DNA of 9,873 nucleotides from Bacteroidota bacterium. GTDB lineage: Bacteria; Bacteroidota; Bacteroidia; Bacteroidales; VadinHA17. Shown piece after piece: positions 1-4,488 of this stretch. The notes below the pieces were generated by a model. That model searched no databases. It saw nothing but the letters and a program-made list of their open reading frames with translations, and was not told where the DNA came from. The stretch is taken from contig JAKLFN010000072.1 of NCBI GenBank assembly GCA_022711195.1, positions 1 through 9,873 on the forward strand. Direction: 5' to 3'. A program made the position numbers and the translations under genes. Within the stretch, counting starts at the first letter, position 1, and each line of letters opens with the position of its first letter.

Positions 1-299
1 GCGGACATATAGAAGATGGAGAATCACCCTCTGAAGCAGCAGCCAGAGAACTTGAAGAAGAGACTGGTGCAAAGAAGTTTGATCTTGAATGTGTTGCAAC
101 CTACTCGGTAGAGAAGGAGGGAAGCTTTGGATTCGGACGCATCTTCTTTGCAGAAGAGCACTCACTGGGAAAGATTCCGGATCTTTCTGAAATAGCTGAG
201 GTGACACTTTCAGATCATCTGCCGGAGAACCTCACTTACACCGACATCCAGCCCGGCCTCTTCCGCAAGGTCCTGGAATTTTTAAAGAAAAAGGACTAA
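1..299 (+). CDS. Nudix hydrolase, 3' part only
   Basis: This is the C-terminal 98 residues of a Nudix hydrolase. Codons begin at base 3, and the start codon lies upstream of the window. The visible part opens directly in the Nudix box: G-x5-E-x7-R-E-L-x-E-E-x-G is met exactly over the first 22 residues (GHIEDGE ... RELEEETG), with the metal-binding glutamates in RELEEE. Nudix enzymes hydrolyse a nucleoside diphosphate linked to another group, using Mg2+. The substrate cannot be told here. The tail (SEIAEV, LPENLTYTDIQPGLF) resembles small cytosolic Nudix proteins often annotated as ADP-ribose or NTP pyrophosphohydrolases, but that is only an impression. The gene converges on the phosphatase gene and shows no functional link to the hydrogenase locus. 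Confidence 0.9.
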   Translation, partial: GHIEDGESPSEAAARELEEETGAKKFDLECVATYSVEKEGSFGFGRIFFAEEHSLGKIPDLSEIAEVTLSDHLPENLTYTDIQPGLFRKVLEFLKKKD

Positions 300-307
300 C
301 TCACCCC

Positions 308-337
308 TGCACCCTCGTCCCAGTGCACCCTTCGTCC
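308..337. repeat. Short tandem direct repeat, 13-14 bp units
   Basis: TGCACCCTCGTCC (308-320) is followed by TGCACCCTTCGTCC (324-337), differing by one inserted T. The second copy runs into the hairpin at 335-360. It lies between two convergent genes. No function is evident. Confidence 0.6.
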
Positions 338-360
338 GCCGAAGCCTAAGCGAAGGCGGA
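335..360. repeat. GC-rich hairpin between convergent genes
   Basis: TCCGCC (335-340) pairs perfectly with GGCGGA (355-360). An inner GC/GC pair (344-345 with 350-351) is separated from the main stem by an internal loop. The element sits in the 70-bp gap between the Nudix and phosphatase stop codons, where a bidirectional terminator would be expected. However, no T-run follows it on either strand, so intrinsic termination is not supported. It shares CCGCCGAAGC with the hairpin at 8205-8220, which suggests a dispersed palindromic repeat family. Confidence 0.55.
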
Positions 361-369
361 ATTGTGCCA

Positions 370-1554
370 TTAAATATATTCAAACGTCACATTCTTCAGC
401 CACTTCTCCTCCAGCAGCCTGGCGATTCGCTTCACCACTGTCCTCCGTATTTCCAGTTCAACAGGAAGGTTGGGATCCTGGTGTGCGATGTTGATCCTTG
501 TACCGATGATAAAGTGTATCTCATCGCTGTCCATCAGCATTTTTACGATCTTGTCGGCAGGTCCTTTCTGCAGACGTGTACTGTTATTATATCTCTTCAG
601 AATCTCATTTACTTTCTGGAGAGTGAGTATGCCCTCAGTAACAAGGTCGATGCCTTCAAGGAAGCTCTCCGGGGGAAGCTCCGGGTCTTCAAAGATCAGC
701 TCATCTACAATTGTACGGTTGAGTTCTCGCGCAATAATGTCGGCGGTTGTGCCGCCGCACAGGATTACGCCCCCTTCATACTCTTTTACCTTGGTAGCCA
801 GCAGAGTGTCCTTTTCCTTTTCATAGGGCGGGCCTGTGCATATCAGAAGCTTGCGCGGCTCGCGGAAATAAATGATGGCACAGCTGATATCGTCCTTGGC
901 TTTGTAGCCGTCGTTCTTGTGCGCCATGGTCACAATTTTTCCTGCCAGCACCGACGCCGATATTGATGATTCGCCAGAAACAAGTGCAGAGGCATACTTC
1001 GAAATACTTTCTCTTTCCCAGCCGAAGGGAAACACCTCACTTCCCATACCGCTCTGTGCCACGCCGTCGGAGCAGAAGATTATCCTGTCTTCTTTTTCGG
1101 GCATGAACGTACATGTTTTCAACACCTTCCCGGCATGTTTTCCCTTTTCGAGCGTGACTCTCTTCCACCCGGGATCAAACTCCTGGTTCCCCCTGAGTAT
1201 GATAGCATGGGGATTATCGTATTCGAGTATGTTGGCTTTACCGCTGCTCTCGATGTCGACGATCGTAAAGGTCGAATAGGCTATCTTCCTTTCGCTGCAC
1301 ACTGGCAGTGTGTTCATAATGATTTCTGCAATAAGGTCAATATCCTTGTGTTCCCTGGTGAAGTTGAGAGCCATTGTGGCTGTAAGGGTAGCCAGGATGT
1401 TGGCTTTAACGCCATGACCCATGCCATCCGAAAGTACAGCAACTACGCGGTCTTCCTCCTTAATATATTTATTAAGAAAGACATCGCCGCAAATCCTCTC
1501 TCCGTCGTGGTTGCGCTGCTGGCTGTTGACCTCTATGTAAAAATCCTTCTTCAC
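370..1554 (-). CDS. SpoIIE/PP2C-type serine phosphatase
   Basis: A 394-residue cytosolic PPM/SpoIIE-family protein phosphatase, expected to remove phosphate from Ser/Thr of a partner protein using two metal ions. Seen in the sequence: a short N-terminus with CGD (22-24), the metal-binding SDGMGHG loop (42-48), FCSDGVAQSG (160-169) and KDDISCAI (220-227), which supply the usual acidic ligands. Residues of about 235-394 form a C-terminal extension beyond the catalytic domain (LLICTGPP, ILCGGTTADI) whose role I cannot name. No membrane segment or receiver domain is seen. The start is GTG at 1554, only 6 bases after the stop of the upstream sensor gene and in the same frame; the next in-frame ATG is residue 45, inside the catalytic motif. 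No Shine-Dalgarno precedes it, so translation is probably coupled. PP2C-type phosphatases next to sensory hydrogenases are known from anaerobes such as Ruminococcus albus, so a role in H2-dependent signalling is likely but inferred. Confidence 0.88.
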   Translation of the reverse strand: MKKDFYIEVNSQQRNHDGERICGDVFLNKYIKEEDRVVAVLSDGMGHGVKANILATLTATMALNFTREHKDIDLIAEIIMNTLPVCSERKIAYSTFTIVDIESSGKANILEYDNPHAIILRGNQEFDPGWKRVTLEKGKHAGKVLKTCTFMPEKEDRIIFCSDGVAQSGMGSEVFPFGWERESISKYASALVSGESSISASVLAGKIVTMAHKNDGYKAKDDISCAIIYFREPRKLLICTGPPYEKEKDTLLATKVKEYEGGVILCGGTTADIIARELNRTIVDELIFEDPELPPESFLEGIDLVTEGILTLQKVNEILKRYNNSTRLQKGPADKIVKMLMDSDEIHFIIGTRINIAHQDPNLPVELEIRRTVVKRIARLLEEKWLKNVTFEYI

Positions 1555-1560
1555 AACGGA

Positions 1561-3447
1561 TCAGATTTTTTTATTCTGGCTGCTTCTTTTCTTGTATGAT
1601 TCTATGATTGAGTTAAGCATCTGTTCTGTCTCTGATGCCCCTTCACCCAGGAGAAACCCTATTTTCTGTACCATCTCGAGATTCTTCTCGATCACCTCAC
1701 TGACCCTGTTAGTGACCTCTTCACCCTGTACCTCGGGTGAATAAAGATCGCGTATCACAGCCCCGCACATTTTGTTTTTCTTAATAGGGAAGATTGAGAT
1801 ATTGAGCATCTTATCCTCAAAGTGGATATCCTTGCTTACCACAGGTTCATCTTCTTTAAGAACGAAGGTGAACATATTGTAAACATTAAAAGGAATGAGA
1901 GTCTTCAGGTCGGCCCCGGCAAGGCCCGGAATGACTTCAGATATTGCACGTGCATCTTCTCCTATTATATTGATGAAGCCCCTGTTTGAGTGAAGAATCT
2001 TGAGGTTATTATCGGCGATCACAACACCGTTCGGGAGCTTATCGAGCATGTTGTTGAGCATGTCGGAAGCGCTCTGTGCCATCTCCTTCTCCCTGAGGGC
2101 CAGCTCTTCCGACTCCTTCAGCGCCTTTTTTGTCTCTGCAAGCTTCCTGTTAGTCTGCCTGAGTGTCTCTATATACTCCTGCTTGTTGCGCAGATTGAAG
2201 GTATGACACATCTCCGGGACAGCCAGTCCTTTGGCTACCGTCGATGCAAAATCGCGGCACGACATGTAACCACACGCACCGCAATTAAGCTCCTCCTCGG
2301 GATCATTCTTCCCAACGATCTTAAGCACTTCGATGATTGCTTCCTCTGGCGGCTCCGGAATACGCTGGTCGTCGGGCACAAAACTCCTCGAGAAATCGAG
2401 TTTCAGGAATTTATCCATGTTTTTCTGCCACTGATCCCTGTCGAGAGTTGAAATTCTTTTTTCGGTATAGCGGCTTACCAGCGCCCTCCTGCGGAACTTT
2501 TCGTTATGATTCTCCATACCCGGGCCCAGGAGGCACCCATGACAGAAGAAGAGGTTGAAATGATGGTTAATAGTATCAATCGATTTGTCGAAGTCGTGGA
2601 TCGCCTCGAGAACATCTTCCCTCCCAGAGGCAGTGATGACCCTTCCTGAGAGCATATCGCGTTTAATACCGGCAGCCTGGATTATTCCTGCCGGGACAGG
2701 ATAAAGAGCTCCCCAGTAACCATAAGGAGGGTCAAAGTCAGACATTTTTACTGTTCTCTCCTGTATATTGAATTCCTCGAAAAGCTGGCGAAGCTCAATG
2801 AAGGTGAGTACACCACTTATCAGTTTACCGGAATCATACAGCAGAGCTTCATCTTTTGCGTCAATACAAGGGCCTATCTGTACTGCCGCAACATCGTCAC
2901 CATAAAGTTTCTTTACCACCATCGCCGTTGCAATCATCGGCGATACAAGAGGGGCAAGGTTGGTAGTCATTTCAGGATGGAACTTCTCAACCATTTTGAC
3001 TACCGACGGGCAATTGGCAGTAATATAATATTTTCCTTCTGCCTTGCTGAAGAGGTCGGCATAATTAGCTGCAATAAGATCGACACCGAAAGATACCTCA
3101 TGTACATAGTTAAATCCCAGTTTCCTGATCATTGCCACGAACTTCCTGAAGTCAGTTATGTCGTCAAATTCCGATGCTATTGAAGGTTCAATCAGCGCGA
3201 CTACCTTCTTCCCTGACCGGAGCAGATCCTTTACTTCTTCCTTTGAGTCGCGGAACTCTATCGCTTTCGGTGAACAGGAGATATAGCATAATCCGCATCC
3301 TATGCAGCGGTTGCTGAGTATTGTGGGATGATCCTTCTGAGGCCGGACTTCAATGGCGTTTACAGGACAAACCCTTACACAGGAGTATGAGTTCCGGCAT
3401 TTATCATCATCGATCCGCAGAACAGGCTTTAAACTCTTCATTGTCAT
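1561..3447 (-). CDS. Sensory [FeFe]-hydrogenase-like protein with PAS domain (HydS type)
   Basis: A 628-residue soluble protein of the group C/D sensory hydrogenase type, thought to sense H2 or redox state through an H-cluster and pass a signal through a PAS domain. Order: two-cluster ferredoxin domain (first cluster C17, C23, C27 with Ser20 where the second Cys is expected; second cluster C48, C51, C54, C58); H-cluster domain of about 80-345 with L1 TANCP (143-147), L2 GPCIDAKDE (192-200) and L3 FCHGCLLGPG (301-310); a CxxCx4Cx16C [4Fe-4S] domain (C389, C392, C397, C414); a coiled coil of about 422-460; a PAS domain of about 462-570; and a C-terminal helix. The proton-relay Cys of catalytic enzymes is Asn145. 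The start is set by AGGAGG six bases upstream. The gene lies 15 bases after the small [2Fe-2S] gene and 6 before the phosphatase, implying one transcript. The output is probably protein-protein contact, possibly with the phosphatase. Confidence 0.88.
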   Translation of the reverse strand: MTMKSLKPVLRIDDDKCRNSYSCVRVCPVNAIEVRPQKDHPTILSNRCIGCGLCYISCSPKAIEFRDSKEEVKDLLRSGKKVVALIEPSIASEFDDITDFRKFVAMIRKLGFNYVHEVSFGVDLIAANYADLFSKAEGKYYITANCPSVVKMVEKFHPEMTTNLAPLVSPMIATAMVVKKLYGDDVAAVQIGPCIDAKDEALLYDSGKLISGVLTFIELRQLFEEFNIQERTVKMSDFDPPYGYWGALYPVPAGIIQAAGIKRDMLSGRVITASGREDVLEAIHDFDKSIDTINHHFNLFFCHGCLLGPGMENHNEKFRRRALVSRYTEKRISTLDRDQWQKNMDKFLKLDFSRSFVPDDQRIPEPPEEAIIEVLKIVGKNDPEEELNCGACGYMSCRDFASTVAKGLAVPEMCHTFNLRNKQEYIETLRQTNRKLAETKKALKESEELALREKEMAQSASDMLNNMLDKLPNGVVIADNNLKILHSNRGFINIIGEDARAISEVIPGLAGADLKTLIPFNVYNMFTFVLKEDEPVVSKDIHFEDKMLNISIFPIKKNKMCGAVIRDLYSPEVQGEEVTNRVSEVIEKNLEMVQKIGFLLGEGASETEQMLNSIIESYKKRSSQNKKI

Positions 3448-3453
3448 TTCTTA

Positions 3454-3459
3454 CCTCCT
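3454..3459 (-). promoter_or_regulatory. Shine-Dalgarno for the PAS-type sensor gene
   Basis: AGGAGG on the minus strand lies 6 bases before the ATG at 3447. It selects this ATG over the second one at 3441. It stands out because no other start in the window has a clear, well-spaced Shine-Dalgarno. Confidence 0.75.
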
Positions 3460-3462
3460 GTC

Positions 3463-3717
3463 TTATTTTAACCTCCCCAGTTCCTTCTCGAGAAGAGATT
3501 CAATCCCTGAAACAGTAACACATTCATATAATGTCCCGTTGATAGTAAGATTGGGCCCGTTGCTACAATGTCCCATACAACGTGCTCCCTTAAAGACAAC
3601 CTTATCTTCGAGGTGATTCCTTTTAAGGTAATCCCGTATATACATTACTACATCCTTGTTGCCTCTTGAAAAACAAGAACTTCCAAGACAAATCTGCATT
3701 TCCGTCGCTTGTGCCAT
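3463..3717 (-). CDS. Thioredoxin-like [2Fe-2S] ferredoxin-domain protein
   Basis: An 84-residue cytosolic protein with the thioredoxin-fold [2Fe-2S] pattern: C10-x4-C15 and C47-x3-C51, the latter in RCMGHCSNGPN. This is the ligand arrangement of NuoE and of the small ferredoxin-like proteins found in hydrogenase clusters. It is about half the length of NuoE and lacks the N-terminal helical bundle seen in the 156-residue protein encoded at 4018. It probably transfers single electrons, most plausibly to or from the hydrogenase-like sensor encoded 15 bases downstream. It is the first gene of the minus-strand operon. No Shine-Dalgarno is visible before the ATG. A second Met at residue 7 is possible but would leave only three residues before the first Cys ligand, so the longer form is preferred. 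Confidence 0.85.
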   Translation of the reverse strand: MAQATEMQICLGSSCFSRGNKDVVMYIRDYLKRNHLEDKVVFKGARCMGHCSNGPNLTINGTLYECVTVSGIESLLEKELGRLK

Positions 3718-3725
3718 CTATTTTA

Positions 3726-3743
3726 TTGTTTTTCAAAAAACAA
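3726..3743. promoter_or_regulatory. Rex-like palindrome before the sensor operon
   Basis: TTGTTTTTCAAAAAACAA has arms that pair at 8 of 9 positions. It shares the outer TTGTT-N8-AACAA with the plus-strand operator at 3963-3980, but matches only 10 of the 14 fixed positions of TTGTTAANNNNTTAACAA. It lies 9 bases upstream of the minus-strand ATG and just downstream of the candidate -7 element, where bound repressor would block transcription. A/T-rich chance similarity is possible. Confidence 0.4.
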
Positions 3744-3748
3744 CAACA

Positions 3749-3756
3749 CAAAATTA
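3749..3756 (-). promoter_or_regulatory. Candidate Bacteroidota -7 element, sensor operon
   Basis: On the minus strand this reads TAATTTTG, matching TAnnTTTG, and lies 31 bases upstream of the ATG at 3717. No good -33 TTTG is seen at the usual distance, so the call rests on the -7 element and its position. Confidence 0.4.
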
Positions 3757-3942
3757 CAAATTATTTATGTGCAGTAAGGTAAGGGTATTAACTTAAAAAC
3801 CATGCCGATAACCTGTGGAATATTCCTTTCTACTCAAAATATCAAAAAAATCTGTTACTCTATAAATATCAGATGGATTACCATAATAGCTTAATATTCA
3901 ATATGATATATTTTGGGATATAGTATATTGCTCTGTCTTTTA

Positions 3943-3983
3943 TTATTGTTATTAAATAAACATTGTTATTTAATTAACAATAA
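3943..3983. repeat. 41-bp imperfect inverted repeat
   Basis: The left arm 3943-3959 (TTATTGTTATTAAATAA) pairs with the right arm 3966-3983 (TTATTTAATTAACAATAA) apart from one unpaired base, around the loop ACATTG. The half-element ATTGTTA occurs at 3945-3951 and 3962-3968 and inverted at 3975-3981. The two direct copies are 17 bp apart. This could allow two overlapping dimer-binding arrangements upstream of the hydC start. Confidence 0.65.
3963..3980. promoter_or_regulatory. Rex-type operator upstream of the hydCBA genes
   Basis: TTGTTATTTAATTAACAA agrees with the Rex consensus TTGTTAANNNNTTAACAA at 13 of 14 fixed positions; only the seventh base differs. Rex is a repressor that releases DNA when NADH is high relative to NAD+, and in clostridia and Thermotogae it controls NADH-consuming fermentation genes including hydrogenases. 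The site lies just upstream of the candidate -7 element (3990-3997), over the -33 region, so binding would block RNA polymerase. A CRP/FNR-family regulator is the main alternative. Confidence 0.6.
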
Positions 3984-3989
3984 ATTTAT

Positions 3990-3997
3990 TATATTTG
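3990..3997 (+). promoter_or_regulatory. Candidate Bacteroidota -7 element, hydCBA operon
   Basis: TATATTTG matches TAnnTTTG exactly and ends 20 bases before the ATG at 4018, predicting a very short leader. The nearest upstream TTG (3963-3965) is 24 bases away, longer than the usual 19-21, and lies inside the operator. Confidence 0.5.
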
Positions 3998-4017
3998 TGT
4001 ATTGATTCAATCCTCTG

Positions 4018-4488
4018 ATGAGTAAAGATATAGAGTCCATAATCAAACAGTATAAGCCCGGTAAAAGGGAGGAGCTCATACCTCTCCTGCAGGAGATACA
4101 GGACAAAAACGGACATCTGTCAGAGGAAGCTATCGTGAAGGTTGGAAAATTCGTAGGTCTGAGCACCACAAAGATCTACGGCCTTGCTACATTTTATGAT
4201 CAGTTCAGGTTTATACCCTCAGGCAAAGTCTGTATAAAAATCTGCAACGGAACAACCTGCTTCCTGAATGGCTCGCGGTCTGTAATAAATAAAATCAGGG
4301 AAGAAACAGGCCTGAGCGCCGGTCAGACTGGCAGGGACGGCAATTTCAGCTATGAAATCGTTACATGCATGGGAGGATGCAACAATGGCCCGCTGATACG
4401 TATTGAAGGGGAGTATTCAACACATGTAAAACCCGAACAAATACCTGACCTTATTAAAAAGCTCAGGTTTATTATTGAAAATGATTAA
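4018..4488 (+). CDS. hydC: NuoE-like [2Fe-2S] subunit (HydC) of NAD-linked hydrogenase-type complex
   Basis: A 156-residue cytosolic subunit of the NuoE/HydC family, which carries one [2Fe-2S] cluster next to the flavin subunit. An N-terminal helical bundle (about 1-65, with GLSTTKIYGLATFYDQF at 47-63, the family's signature region) precedes a thioredoxin-fold domain with ligands C76-x4-C81 and C117-x3-C121 in CMGGCNNGP. Length is usual for the family. No Shine-Dalgarno precedes the ATG; the start is fixed by the family N-terminus. The stop codon TAA directly abuts the ATG of the next gene, so translation is probably coupled. Association with NuoF-like and HydA-like genes, without other complex I genes, identifies a soluble trimeric hydrogenase-type complex and not respiratory complex I. 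It is the first gene of the operon and probably sits under the Rex-type operator. Confidence 0.92.
   Translation: MSKDIESIIKQYKPGKREELIPLLQEIQDKNGHLSEEAIVKVGKFVGLSTTKIYGLATFYDQFRFIPSGKVCIKICNGTTCFLNGSRSVINKIREETGLSAGQTGRDGNFSYEIVTCMGGCNNGPLIRIEGEYSTHVKPEQIPDLIKKLRFIIEND

Larger units (their letters stand above)
3718..4017. other. Divergent AT-rich regulatory region
   Basis: Three hundred bases without a gene separate the two divergent operons. They hold a -7-like element for each direction, two TTGTT-N8-AACAA palindromes, a 41-bp imperfect inverted repeat (3943-3983) and a perfect 10-bp palindrome GGAATATTCC (3817-3826) of unknown meaning. A short reverse-strand reading frame crosses its right end but resembles nothing and overlaps the HydC gene. 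No RNA gene is seen. Confidence 0.75.

Noticed and set aside
335..360. Bidirectional Rho-independent terminator between the convergent genes
   Set aside because: The stem is followed by no T-run on either strand.
364..966. A 200-codon plus-strand reading frame opposite the phosphatase gene
   Set aside because: It lies wholly antisense to a gene with clear SpoIIE/PP2C motifs, and its translation shows no recognisable domain.
3915..3931. Possible sigma-54 promoter (GG ... TTGC), suggested by NtrC-like regulators often paired with such sensors
   Set aside because: The GG and GC are 12 bases apart instead of 10, and the rest of the -24 box is missing.
3966..4169. A 67-codon minus-strand reading frame crossing the start of hydC
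   Set aside because: It overlaps the well-supported hydC N-terminus and the operator, and has no recognisable domain.
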